From: Banduia mediterranea
Lineage (GTDB): Bacteria; Pseudomonadota; Gammaproteobacteria; Nevskiales; Nevskiaceae
NCBI RefSeq assembly: GCF_031846245.1
Contig: NZ_JAVRIC010000018.1
Location: forward strand, 1 to 64,000
Direction: 5' to 3'
DNA: 64,000 nucleotides
This document shows positions 35,508-44,091 of this stretch, one piece after another. Each line of letters opens with the position of its first letter. Position 1 is the stretch's first letter. The notes beneath the pieces were generated by a model. That model worked only from the letters and a program-made list of their open reading frames with translations. It ran no database searches and was not told where the DNA came from. Position numbers and translations under genes: made by a program.

Positions 35508-35894
35508 GTGCGCATTAGCGATCTGGCGAAAGCCACCGGCTGTCATCTGGAAACCGTACGCTACTACGAGCGCATCGGGTTGCTGCCGCCGCCGGAGCGG
35601 TCGACTGCGGGATACCGCAACTATCGCGATAGCGACGTCGAGCGTTTGCAGTTCATTGTGCGCAGCCGCGCGCTGGGTTTTAGCCTCGAAGAAATCCGTA
35701 GCCTACTCACGCTTGCCTCACGCACGGAACTGTCGTGCAAGCAGGTCGATGGCGTGGCACGAACGCATCTGGCACAGGTGGAAGCCAAGCAGCGCGAATT
35801 GGCGGCGCTGGCCGCCGAGCTGCGGGGCATGATCGAAACGTGCCATCACGACACGCGAGCAACCTGCACCATCTTGCAATCGCTGGCAGGGTAG
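35508..35894 (+). CDS. pbrR: MerR-family regulator, PbrR/CadR-like
   Basis: The 128-residue regulator begins at a GTG (35508) with the MerR helix-turn-helix (MRISDLAKATGCHLETVRYY). Cys12 and Cys77 are 65 apart, as Cys14 and Cys79 are in PbrR; Cys112 and Cys120 with His113-His114 complete the metal site (TCHHDTRATC). It is divergent from the CDF/FTR1/PAP2 operon and shares its operator, so it probably senses Pb(II) or a similar divalent metal. Confidence 0.8.
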   Translation: MRISDLAKATGCHLETVRYYERIGLLPPPERSTAGYRNYRDSDVERLQFIVRSRALGFSLEEIRSLLTLASRTELSCKQVDGVARTHLAQVEAKQRELAALAAELRGMIETCHHDTRATCTILQSLAG

Positions 35895-35912
35895 ATGGTC
35901 TGCATTCCTCCA

Positions 35913-36281
35913 TTAGCCATCGTCAGGGGTCAGCGTCAGAAGTGGCCGTATCCGTTGTCGGATGGTCAGGAGCAAGGCGCTCATGCTCTCCAGCTCGGCC
36001 TCAATGTCTGCCGCCAACTCGGTGATGGTTTCATCGACGCTCGTCGCGGATAAGGCTCCCCCGTTGATCAGGGTGTGCGCCATCCCATGCAACCGGAGAA
36101 GATCGGCGCGTAATTCGTCCGGATCGACCAGGACCGCGCGAACGGTGTCGAGATCATCGACCGCACGCAACAGGTGAGTCGTATCAAAGGTCGCGCGCAA
36201 TTTTTGAAGTCCTATGACGTCGACACCCCCGCGGGGCGACGCGGCGTCGATCCGCCCCGTGCTATTCGATCGCTGGGTCAT
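35913..36281 (-). CDS. Hypothetical protein downstream of tnpA
   Basis: The 122-residue protein overlaps the end of the transposase frame by about 20 bases and reads in the same direction. It is helical (DPDELRADLLRLHGMAHTLI and TELAADIEAELESMSALLL) without signal or membrane segment. I do not recognise it. Its coupling to tnpA suggests an accessory or regulatory protein of transposition. Confidence 0.6.
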   Translation of the reverse strand: MTQRSNSTGRIDAASPRGGVDVIGLQKLRATFDTTHLLRAVDDLDTVRAVLVDPDELRADLLRLHGMAHTLINGGALSATSVDETITELAADIEAELESMSALLLTIRQRIRPLLTLTPDDG

Positions 36282-39200
36282 TCGCTTGCTCCGTTGCTAG
36301 GGTCGTCGCCCGCGCGGCTTTGGCGGCATCCTTGAACAGGCGGTCACGAATCCACGGTTCGGGCGGTCGCTTCAAGTCAAGGCGATAGTCACCAAACCGT
36401 TTGACGCCGCCGGTCAGATAGGGTGAGAAAAAGGCCACGTCGTGTCCCGACACCGCGAGACCTTCATCAGCAAGCTTTTGAAGGGCGCGCATCATGTCCA
36501 CGGTGTTCTGCAAGATCACGGCCGAGGCGATCAGATCGTTATACCGAAGACGCTTCTGTTGCTCGTCTGGATCGTTCTCGGCGATCACGTCGCCGCCGAA
36601 CGAAAAGAACTTCGCGAAGCCGTTGTACGACTCGATCTTATTGGTCTCGGCCGTGACCTCTTGGCGCAAGGGCAAACTACCGATCCAGTTCAACAAAAAA
36701 GACGGTGCGGTGGGCGCGCCCGAGCTCCTGCGCCGCCAGAAAAAGGCGGTTGCGTTGGCTGCTCGCACCGAGCCGGCGCAGAAGCATCGGGGAGGCGATC
36801 CTGCCCGCCTGGATCGAGATAGCAATCTGCAGGAGATCCTTCCAGTGGGTCTCGATCAACGTCCAGTCGATTGCGCCATGAAAGAGCGAGTCGATGTGCT
36901 TGTAGTGGGTCTGCTTGTCGGCACGGAAGAAATCGAGATCCTTCCAGTTGCGTATCCGCGGCAACAGATTGATACCGAGCAGGTACGTGAACGCAAACAC
37001 GGTGGCCGACTGGCCCTGCGTGTCCGAGTACACGGTGTCGGGTTCGACCGACAGCTTGGCTTGCATCAGGCCTTCGATGACGTAGACGGCCTCCCAGATA
37101 CCCGGCGGGATAAAGTGCCGAAAGGTCGCGATGTAGTTATTCGCGACATGACGATAGGCCACCGCACCCATCTTGCGGTACCGAAAGTGATAGCCCGCCA
37201 ACAAGTTCTGATCGTAGAAGTCATATTGCGTGCCATCGGCCGCGACGCTCTTGCCGTCACCCCAGAGCCGCGGAAGATCGAGGCGCAGATAGAGCTCAGC
37301 CAGTTCGCGAGTGGCGGCTTCGAGCTTTTCGACGGTGACGTGCCGGCGGTTGACCCGCGAAATCATATGCGGGCTGACCTCGCCGACGAAATGGCGCGCG
37401 GCTTGGTTGGGCCCCAGGTTGCACCCCATAGCGAAGACCGTTTGCAGATAACGCTCGGTGGCCTGTTTGATCTTCGGCTCGTGCCCCGATATCGGGCCAA
37501 AATGCCGCGTGAAGTGCGTCCAGTGCTCGATGTTGGCCAGAATATCCAGGAGGTTCCGCGTGGGGAGTTCACGGCCGAGTGCACTCTGCAGGGCAATCAC
37601 CGACGCCGGGATATCCCGCGCCTGGACGCGACGCAGCACCGGCTCGCCATCGGCACCGATCGCCACATCTCCCTTGAGTTCGGGAAACGCGGCGTCGATG
37701 CGTGCCGCCGTGTCGGTCAACCGTTGTTTCAGCTCGCTGACGCATGCCGCCGCTGAGGGTGGAATATCGACCTTGGCGCAAAAATCGGCGAGGCGCGCTT
37801 CGCACTCCGCCCATGGCAGCAAGTGCTCTCGGACGTCGGCGAAGGCCTCCGATCCCACCACACAGGTATCACCGGATTTGAGCTCGCTGGCCAGGTGCGA
37901 GAAAACACACATTTCGAGGTAGCGACGATTGACGGACGGGCCATCGTCAGAGCGCATGATGAGCTTGCGCCACCGTTCCGAGCAAAATTGCAGATTCACC
38001 GCGTCGGAAACCCATTCGGCTTTGCGACCTTCGTTGGCCAGCACGATGGCCAACGCTTCCATGAGCGATTGGTTCTGCGTCGACGAGACGAAATCAAGCG
38101 TGCGCGCAAGCCGCATCAACACTGCACGATGACTGCTGAAGAAACGCCAGAGCAATGGCAGGTGATTGCTACCGCCCGATAGACGAATCGCCGCACAGTC
38201 TTCGCGTAACCCCTCCAAATTGCCGTCCGGCGTCAGCAGTGCGCGGATGCGACGTCCGGCAGCAGGGTCTTCCTTTTCCTCCGCGAGGATCGCCAGGACA
38301 TCGTCCAGTTTCGCGACGAGCTGTTCGGCCATCGCACGTTGGTGCATCTGAATCGCGGTGAGTTCTTCCTTGGCGCGTTTGTGCAGCGTACTCACGCGGC
38401 GAATGAACATTTCCGCGAGATCGTCGCGTGCGCGAACCCGCATGCGGTGAATCAGTGCGAGCATCAGGGCGTATCGCCGGCTAGGTACTGTGCGTTTGAG
38501 GTCATCCGCATCGAGCAAAGCGGCTTGGTGGGCGAGGTGCCGGATCTTGTTCACGGGGGCATCGCGGAGTGAATCATCCACGTCGCCCAGTGTCTTCAGC
38601 CACGCCAACTGATCGAGAACGGCTTCGAGGTGCTTTTTGGTCGCCCGCTTGGGGATGGCCTTGATCGCCTGGAAAGCCGACTGCCGCTGGGCGAAGTCGG
38701 TGGCCAACAGACTGTCCAAAAAATCCCGACGTTCGGTCGTCAGACCCGCGCTGACGCTGTCATACAGGCGCTCTTGCGCAGTCACGGCCGCGGCTTCGGC
38801 GATCCTGTCCAGCGTGGAGAACGCCGGCAGCTCGTACCGGCGATAGATCAGCTCTTCGATCGTTGCATTGATGACGTCAACACGCTGGTCCATGACTTCG
38901 GACGCTTCATACGCTGCACGCACGGCAATGCGTTGTGCTTCCTTGCCGTAGTAGCGTTGGATGTCGAGATAGGTACGGACGGCCGCGAAATGCCGATAGA
39001 GGGTCTTGGAGCCCCGATAGTCAGCCGCCGTGGCTGGCTTCAGGTTCAACACCGTCCGAATGTGGCCGATGATCTCAGCCGGCACGCTCTCCAAGGCAGG
39101 AAAGTAATGCAACTGCTGAAACGTCTTGAGCAGCACGATCAAGCCCAAGCGGCCCGCATCGCTACGAGCAAAGCCCGAAGCCCATTCCACTTCGTCCGCA

Positions 39201-39292
39201 TCGGGGGTGTAATACCGGAGCAGGTCGCGTGTCGTGATCACACGAGGAAACCGCGGGTACGCGGTGCGCTCAAGATTCGCCATGGCCACCAT
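36262..39292 (-). pseudogene. tnpA: Tn3-family transposase TnpA, frameshifted
   Basis: Two overlapping frames together encode a full-length (about 1009 residues) Tn3-type transposase. The first runs from 39292 to 36677 (871 codons) and contains an N-terminal DNA-binding region (RVITTRDLLRYYTPDADEVE) and catalytic Asp motifs (VAADGTQYDF and TVYSDTQGQSATVF). The continuation, with the catalytic Glu motif TNKIESYNGFAKFF, is in another frame down to 36262. The shift is one extra T in a T6 run (A6 at 36695-36700 on the plus strand); T5 would restore TVFLLNWIGSL. As written the product lacks the third catalytic residue. It may be a real mutation or a homopolymer sequencing error. Confidence 0.88.
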
Positions 39293-39387
39293 CCGAGAGA
39301 GAGGGCGGCTTTGAGCTTAACGAACGATGGTGACCAAGACCAACCGCGAACACGATTTTGTTGCAGTGTCACACAGTTGCAGCACGC

Positions 39388-39423
39388 TATGACCCAATTT
39401 TACCCGTATCCGGGCACGACCCC
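39388..39423 (-). repeat. Right terminal inverted repeat
   Basis: This is the partner of bases 1-36, 35/36 identical in inverted orientation and ending in GACCCC. It lies about 95 bp upstream of the transposase start, the usual place for the tnpA-proximal end. Confidence 0.95.
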
Positions 39424-39554
39424 AACCTCTCACAAGCCCTCTTCATCAACGCCATCAGCTTCGATCACCTCATTTCACTCAAGGGGCTTTGAGAACTTAA
39501 CAGCCCTGGTGAAAATCCTGCGGCGGAACTGGGCGCGCATCGGCGCAGACCGCT

Positions 39555-39587
39555 TAATGTCCGCGCCCGACATAGGTGCGGACATTA
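39555..39587. repeat. Perfect 10-bp inverted repeat
   Basis: TAATGTCCGC (39555-39564) and GCGGACATTA (39578-39587) flank a 13-bp centre. The TGTCCGC to GCGGACA part spans 28 bp, the length of a serine-resolvase subsite, though the centre is not AT-rich. It could also be an operator of a lost gene. Confidence 0.6.
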
Positions 39588-39636
39588 GCTCGATACCGCA
39601 GCCGTTGGGCCGGAGCGGACAACCGAGAAACGGCTA

Positions 39637-39870
39637 ATGGAGCGCTTGGTTGAGGAGAAGAATAGACGGGCGGCGGATGCCAGTTTGGCAAAACGGACGG
39701 TCAGTCGTCTCGAACGTGAACTGGACGGGGCACGACTCAAAGTTGATCAGCAAGCCAACGCTTTGGCGACTCAAGAAGCAATAAAGCTGGAAGTCGAGCG
39801 TCTGCGCGACGCCGCTCTCGCGGAGCGGGTTGGCGGAGATGCGACTAAGAGGCGGCGAAGCCGTCGATAG
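39637..39870 (+). CDS. Short coiled-coil ORF, possible fragment of a TnpT-like protein
   Basis: The 77-residue frame is charged and heptad-like (LAKRTVSRLERELDGARLKV, then EVERLRDAALAERV) and ends in a basic tail (KRRRSRR). Both features resemble the C-terminal part of the TnpT-like protein at the left end of the transposon, but I cannot show homology. No convincing ribosome-binding site is present. Confidence 0.3.
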   Translation: MERLVEEKNRRAADASLAKRTVSRLERELDGARLKVDQQANALATQEAIKLEVERLRDAALAERVGGDATKRRRSRR

Positions 39871-39964
39871 TCATGATGGAGCTCTCGAGCCGAGAAGCTC
39901 CAGATCAGGTCGTTCTTCCGGGCGCATGCCGCCGACCAGATTTGTTGCTCCACCAAAGCAAAAA

Positions 39965-40020
39965 ATCATGTCGGTGCGAGCGTCGAATCATGTCGCTGCG
40001 AGCTGCAAATCGTGTCAACA
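39965..40020. repeat. Three direct repeats with 22-bp period, IS21/TnsB-type end candidate
   Basis: AATCATGTCGGTGCGAGC (39965-39982) recurs as AATCATGTCGCTGCGAGC (39987-40004) and partly as AATCGTGTC (40009-40017), each 22 bp apart. The block ends at TGTCAACA. Reading inward on the minus strand it starts TGTTGACACGATT. Spaced terminal repeats behind a TGT end are typical of IS21- and Tn7-like transposase-binding ends. Confidence 0.55.
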
Positions 40021-40071
40021 GGCAAACTTTCCATTTCGCTGCGCCTCAAACTCCCGATACGAACATAAAAC

Positions 40072-40112
40072 TTAACATAATATCTATTATGCGTAATAAT
40101 TCAGGGACCCCG
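40072..40112 (-). repeat. Candidate Tn3-family-like terminus
   Basis: Read on the minus strand the 41 bases begin GGGGTCCCTG and end TTATGTTAAG. Tn3-family ends generally start GGGG and end near TAAG about 38 bases in. It contains the palindrome CATAATA-TC-TATTATG (40078-40093). No partner end is visible in this window. Confidence 0.3.
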
Positions 40113-40146
40113 TGGCTTGGCGCCAGCTTAAGTGCGTGAGCTTGAA

Positions 40147-40770
40147 TCAAAGCGTTTCGCTGTGAGCGAACTTCACTCCGGCCTCCCGCATGTGGCGGAT
40201 TGCGGTGGCCAGTGAGCCTTCCAGGTCGATGGCGCGACATGCGTCTTCGATTAGCGTGACCTCATAACCCAGGCGCGCTGCGTCAAGGGCGGAATCGCCG
40301 ACGCAGTAGTCGGTGGCCAGCCCGGCCAGGACGATCGAATCGACGCCGCGCTCGTGCAGGTACCCATGCAGGCCGGTGGACGTCCGGCGATCGTTCTCGA
40401 AGAACGCAGAATACGAATCGATGTGCGGACGAAAGCCCTTGCGCACGATCATTTGCGCTTTATCGATATCGAGGTCTTCATGAAAGTCGGCGCCGTCCGT
40501 GTCCTGCACGCAGTGCATCGGCCACAGCAGCTGGGTGCCGTATGGCATGTCCAGGGTTGAAAATGGTTCGCAATCTCCATGATTGGCTGCGAATGACTGG
40601 TGATCGCGTGGGTGCCAGTCCTGGGTGAATACGCAGACCTCGAAGGCTGGCAGCAGTCGATTGATGACGGGCACCACGAGGTCGCCGTTGTTCACGGCCA
40701 AGGCGCCGCCGGGACAGAAATCGTTCTGTACGTCGATGACCAGGATCGCGGTCCTGTTCGTCAGATCCAT
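40147..40770 (-). CDS. pncA: Nicotinamidase/pyrazinamidase PncA
   Basis: The 207-residue amidohydrolase has the isochorismatase-like fold with catalytic Asp (IDVQNDFCPGGAL, residue 10-13 region), metal-binding TQDWHPRDHQSF and nucleophile Cys in GLATDYCVGDSALDAAR. It converts nicotinamide to nicotinate for NAD salvage. The start at 40770 (MDLTNRTAILVIDVQ) fits the family; the frame extends upstream without similarity. Confidence 0.9.
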   Translation of the reverse strand: MDLTNRTAILVIDVQNDFCPGGALAVNNGDLVVPVINRLLPAFEVCVFTQDWHPRDHQSFAANHGDCEPFSTLDMPYGTQLLWPMHCVQDTDGADFHEDLDIDKAQMIVRKGFRPHIDSYSAFFENDRRTSTGLHGYLHERGVDSIVLAGLATDYCVGDSALDAARLGYEVTLIEDACRAIDLEGSLATAIRHMREAGVKFAHSETL

Positions 40771-40898
40771 GAGCAGCCCTCCGGAACAAGCGATGTACCA
40801 AGCCTCAATGGTAGCGAGCCGCATCCGCGCTTGAAAACGCAGTAATACCAACTATTTTCCGGGTGTATCTGCCGCCAGCCCGTTCGCGATGAATTGCC

Positions 40899-40926
40899 GA
40901 GTGGACCTCAGGGAGTGGACCTCAGG
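40899..40926. repeat. Tandem 14-bp duplication
   Basis: GAGTGGACCTCAGG occurs twice in immediate succession (40899-40912 and 40913-40926) over the 3-prime end of the TetR remnant. A replication-slippage duplication is the simplest reading. Confidence 0.9.
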
Positions 40927-41300
40927 ATTTCACTGGAGAGCGCCTCGCTGTCCACGGCACGTGCCAGCACCACGGCGCCGACCAACGCCGCCAGCAAACC
41001 CATCGCCTGCTGGCGCCTGCTGGCGCGACTCGCCAGCACTTTCATCTTCATCGGCAGCCGCTATGTCCGAAGCGTGGCGGCGGCGCGGCCCTGTTCCGAC
41101 TGCCTGCCCAGTTCCCCACCCAGTGATTCGCCAGCTTCGCTGCGCGCGGCGGTGATCACTTCGGCGATCAGCTCGTCCTTTGAGGCAAAGTGCGCATAGA
41201 ACCCGCCGTGCGTGAGGCCGGCCGCACGCATAAGGTCGGCCACGCCAATGCCGTTGAGGCCGTGTTGGCGAAATTCGCGGGCCGCGGTGCGGCCCCATCC
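40908..41300 (-). pseudogene. Decayed TetR-family regulator
   Basis: One frame contains the helix-turn-helix (AAREFRQHGLNGIGVADLMR and THGGFYAHFASKDELI) and stops at LGRQSEQGRAAATLRT. A different frame encodes a typical TetR C-terminus (RRQQAMGLLAALVGAVVLAR to SSEILRSTP), ending at 40908. The middle of the ligand domain and the first helix are missing, so frameshift plus internal deletion has destroyed the gene. Its N-terminal end is now just upstream of the phosphatase gene. Confidence 0.7.
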
Positions 41301-41391
41301 GGAACGATTCCTGCCTGCGACAGAAGCGTTCACGCCTTTGCAGCGTCCCTGCCCCACAGTTGCATCGCTGCCAATCAGTCCGGAAGCCCGA

Positions 41392-43002
41392 ATGTCAGAC
41401 TTGGATTCAATTACGCTGAAACGTCTGGAACGCATCCGCGGGATGCCACAATCACAAAGGCGAAGGGCGTTGCTGAAGACGATATTCGCAGCGGCGCTTG
41501 CCCCTTGGAATCTGCCCAGCGCTGGCGCCGCGAGCCGCGAGGTGTTGTTTACCGACTATCCCTTCAAGTTGGGCGTGGCCTCCGGGTTCCCCTCGGAATC
41601 CGGCATGAGCTTGTGGACGCGGCTGTGCCCGGACCCGATGAATGACGGCGGCATGGGCGTGATGCAGGTGCCGATGGACTGGGAAGTGGCCAGCGACGAG
41701 GCCTTCTCGAAGGTGGTGCAACGCGGCACCTGGTACGCGATGGCCGGGCTCGGCCACAGTGCCCATGTTCCGGTTACCGGGCTCGAACCGGATCGTTGGT
41801 ATTTCTACCGTTTCATCGCCGGCGGGGAGACCAGCCCGGTGGGCCGCACGCGCACCCTGCCCTCACCGGGCGCGGCGATGTCGCAATTGCGCTTCGGGCT
41901 TGCCTCCTGCCAACACTTCGAGATGGGCTACTTCTCGGCCTATCGGCACATGCAGGCCGATGCCCCCGACCTGGTGCTGTTCGTGGGCGATTACATCTAC
42001 GAATACAACGCCGCCGCCGGGCGGGTTCGGCGGCACGCGCACGCCGAGCCCTACCGTCTGGAGGAGTACCGTGCGCGCTACGCCCAGTACGGCGTGGACT
42101 CCGACCTGCAGACGATGCGCCAGTCCGCCCCCTGGGCGATGACCGTGGACGACCACGAAGTCATGAACGATTGGGCCGATGATGTAGGCGAAGGCTTGGA
42201 CCCCAGCTTTGTGGCGCGTCGCGCCGCCGGCTTGCAGGCCTACTTCGAAAACATGCCGTTGCCGATGTCCGCGCTGCTCAAGAACGGACGTCTGGCACTC
42301 AATCGCAGTTTGCAGGCCGGCTCGCTCGCCGGCTTTCACATCCTGGATGATCGCCAGTATCGATCGCCGATCGCCTGCTCACGTCCGGGCATGGGCGGCA
42401 GTGTGTTCGCCGCCAAGGATCAGGACTGCCCGGAACGGCTCGACCTGAAGCGCACGATGCTGGGAGCAGACCAGGAAGATTGGCTGGACCGCCAGCTGGC
42501 GCAGAGCCGGACTCGCTGGAATTTCGTGGTGCAGCAGACGCTGCTGTCTCCCCTGCCTTCGCCGGGAACGGACGGTCCCGTCTGGTCCACGGACGGCTGG
42601 GACGGCTACCCGGCCGCACGCGAACGCCTGCTGACAACCCTGCAGAAGCGCAGGCCGGGCAATCCGGTGATTCTCGGCGGCGACATCCACGCCACGGTCG
42701 CCTCGGACGTTAAAGCCGACTTCAGCGATCCGGACTCGCGAATCATCGCCAGTGAGTTCGCCGGCACCTCGCTGACCTCCCCGGGCATGCCGGCTTCGGT
42801 CTTCAATCCCAAACTCGAAGCCAATCCGCATGTGCACTACGGCGATTGCGAACGCCGTGGCTATCTGCTGTTCGACCTCAAACCCGACGGTCTCGACGTG
42901 GCCGTGCGCAATACCAGCACGGTCGCCGAGCGCGACAGCGACTGCCTCACCGCGGCACGCTTTCATGTGGCGGCCAACGCGCCGGGAATCCGGCGCGCCT
43001 GA
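41392..43002 (+). CDS. PhoD-family alkaline phosphatase/phosphodiesterase
   Basis: The 536-residue protein has an RR-containing export signal (QRRRALLKTIFAAALAPWN), an N-terminal PhoD domain (FKLGVASGFPSESGMSLWTR) and the catalytic metallophosphatase part. The latter shows GLASCQHFEMGYFSAYRHM, LVLFVGDYIYEYN, MTVDDHEVMNDWADD and LGGDIHATVASDV as Asp/His/Asn metal ligands. It hydrolyses phosphomono- or diesters outside the cytoplasm. The ATG at 41392 is the first start after the TetR remnant that keeps the signal. Confidence 0.85.
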   Translation: MSDLDSITLKRLERIRGMPQSQRRRALLKTIFAAALAPWNLPSAGAASREVLFTDYPFKLGVASGFPSESGMSLWTRLCPDPMNDGGMGVMQVPMDWEVASDEAFSKVVQRGTWYAMAGLGHSAHVPVTGLEPDRWYFYRFIAGGETSPVGRTRTLPSPGAAMSQLRFGLASCQHFEMGYFSAYRHMQADAPDLVLFVGDYIYEYNAAAGRVRRHAHAEPYRLEEYRARYAQYGVDSDLQTMRQSAPWAMTVDDHEVMNDWADDVGEGLDPSFVARRAAGLQAYFENMPLPMSALLKNGRLALNRSLQAGSLAGFHILDDRQYRSPIACSRPGMGGSVFAAKDQDCPERLDLKRTMLGADQEDWLDRQLAQSRTRWNFVVQQTLLSPLPSPGTDGPVWSTDGWDGYPAARERLLTTLQKRRPGNPVILGGDIHATVASDVKADFSDPDSRIIASEFAGTSLTSPGMPASVFNPKLEANPHVHYGDCERRGYLLFDLKPDGLDVAVRNTSTVAERDSDCLTAARFHVAANAPGIRRA

Positions 43003-43024
43003 GCAGACTGATGTGGTTCGCCCG

Positions 43025-43041
43025 CGAGCGCTCCGCGCTCG
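43025..43041. terminator. GC-rich hairpin after the phosphatase gene
   Basis: CGAGCGC-TCC-GCGCTCG is a perfect 7-bp stem with a 3-base loop 23 bp after the phosphatase stop. No T-run follows on either strand, so it may be only a Rho-independent-like or mRNA-stabilising structure. Confidence 0.3.
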
Positions 43042-43180
43042 ACCGGCGGATGCTTGCTGCTTTCGACGGATCGGGGTACGGGACATGCGGCGTCTTGTGC
43101 ATTTGGCGTGCCCGGCGACATCGACGCCAGTCGCAGTCCGGATGCCGCCAATGATTCCTGCAAGTTGCAACCGAGCGTAC

Positions 43181-44014
43181 TCAGCCGGCCCGGTGGTAGA
43201 TCGTCATACGATCCTCGCGGGCGAAACCCACCAGGTTGACACCGGCCTGTTCGGCAATACGAACAGCCATCGCCGTGGGGCCGGAGATCGCCGCGACGGT
43301 CGTACAGCCGAGTTGAGCGGCCTTGTGCACCAGTTCGTAGGAGGCGCGCGAGGTGACCAGCAGCACGCAGGGACGCAGCCCATGCCGGATGGCGGCGCCG
43401 AGCACCTTGTCGACCGCATTGTGGCGACCGACGTCCTCGCGCGCGATGAGGGCGCCGCCAGCGACCAGCAGACCGGCCGCGTGCACCGCGCCGCTGGCAG
43501 CATTGAGTGCTTGCTGGCGGTGCAACAGCGAGAAAGCATCGAGCAAGGTCTGGCGTTGCGGCGGTGGCGTACTCGCGACCGTGCGTACCGGCCGAATCGC
43601 TGCTTCCAGATCCGCCGTGCCGCAAAGCCCGCAGCCGGTCCGACCGCCCAGTTTTCGGTCCCGCCCTGCGATGGTGGCAAAGCGATGTTGCGGAATCAGC
43701 ATCTGCAGTGAAATCCCGCTCGCCAGATGCAGGCAGTCGACGAGTTCAATCTCACGCGCCTCGCCGACCAAGCCCTCGGACAGGCTGAAGCCGACAGCGA
43801 AGTCGCCGAGATCTTTCGGGGTGGCCATCATCACGGCGTGCGAGCTGCCGTTGTACACCAGAGCCACCGGAACTTCCTCGGCCAGTGACTCGATCGATTC
43901 CGAATAGCCGCAGGAATCCTCCCGGACGGCCGGCACTCTCGCCAGCGCCTCTGTCGAACCCGACTCATTGGCGGCCTGCCACCAATCCGGGAAACGGCGA
44001 AGGGATTCAGTCAC
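43181..44014 (-). CDS. fdhD: FdhD formate dehydrogenase sulfurtransferase
   Basis: The 277-residue protein shows the FdhD family core with the catalytic CxxC loop (RTGCGLCGTADLEAAIRPV, about residue 127) and the nucleotide-like region ALIAREDVGRHNAVDKVLGA. FdhD transfers sulfur from IscS to the molybdenum bis-MGD cofactor of formate dehydrogenase. It is divergent from fdhA, 77 bp away. Confidence 0.93.
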   Translation of the reverse strand: MTESLRRFPDWWQAANESGSTEALARVPAVREDSCGYSESIESLAEEVPVALVYNGSSHAVMMATPKDLGDFAVGFSLSEGLVGEAREIELVDCLHLASGISLQMLIPQHRFATIAGRDRKLGGRTGCGLCGTADLEAAIRPVRTVASTPPPQRQTLLDAFSLLHRQQALNAASGAVHAAGLLVAGGALIAREDVGRHNAVDKVLGAAIRHGLRPCVLLVTSRASYELVHKAAQLGCTTVAAISGPTAMAVRIAEQAGVNLVGFAREDRMTIYHRAG

Positions 44015-44091
44015 ATTTCAGTCTCGACAACTAGGGTGCTTCGAAAGCCTGGACGGCCATCGCTTAACCAGGGATTGCCAAGGAAGTCATC

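Larger units (their letters stand above)
1..39423. mobile_element. Complete Tn3-family metal-resistance transposon (about 39.4 kb)
   Basis: The ends are near-identical inverted repeats starting GGGGTCGTGCCCGG at base 1 and, on the other strand, at base 39423. A Tn3-type transposase lies just inside the right end. A divergent coiled-coil/tyrosine-recombinase pair lies just inside the left end, which is the TnpT/TnpS arrangement known from Tn4651, where the resolution genes sit far from tnpA. Everything between is copper, mercury, zinc/cadmium and lead resistance. Tn3-family elements make 5-bp target duplications, so the left flank, outside this window, should end in AACCT (39424-39428). I do not recognise a named element. 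The transposase gene is frameshifted, so this copy may not move by itself. Confidence 0.93.
39424..40146. other. Non-coding remnant region flanking the transposon
   Basis: About 720 bp separate the transposon from pncA. It contains a 28-33-bp dyad, a short coiled-coil ORF, three 22-bp-spaced repeats and a GGGGTC...TTAAG sequence (each listed separately). All look like debris of older mobile elements; no intact gene is visible. Confidence 0.6.

Noticed and set aside
36690-36705. Programmed frameshift in tnpA
   Set aside because: Restoration needs +1 movement on a T run; a -1 shift at this site meets a stop at once. No known programmed +1 signal is visible, so mutation or read error is simpler.
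36494-37756. 420-codon plus-strand frame
   Set aside because: Antisense to tnpA without any family signature.
39965-40020. CRISPR array
   Set aside because: Only three imperfect repeats with a 22-bp period and no unique spacers of usual length; no cas genes in the window.
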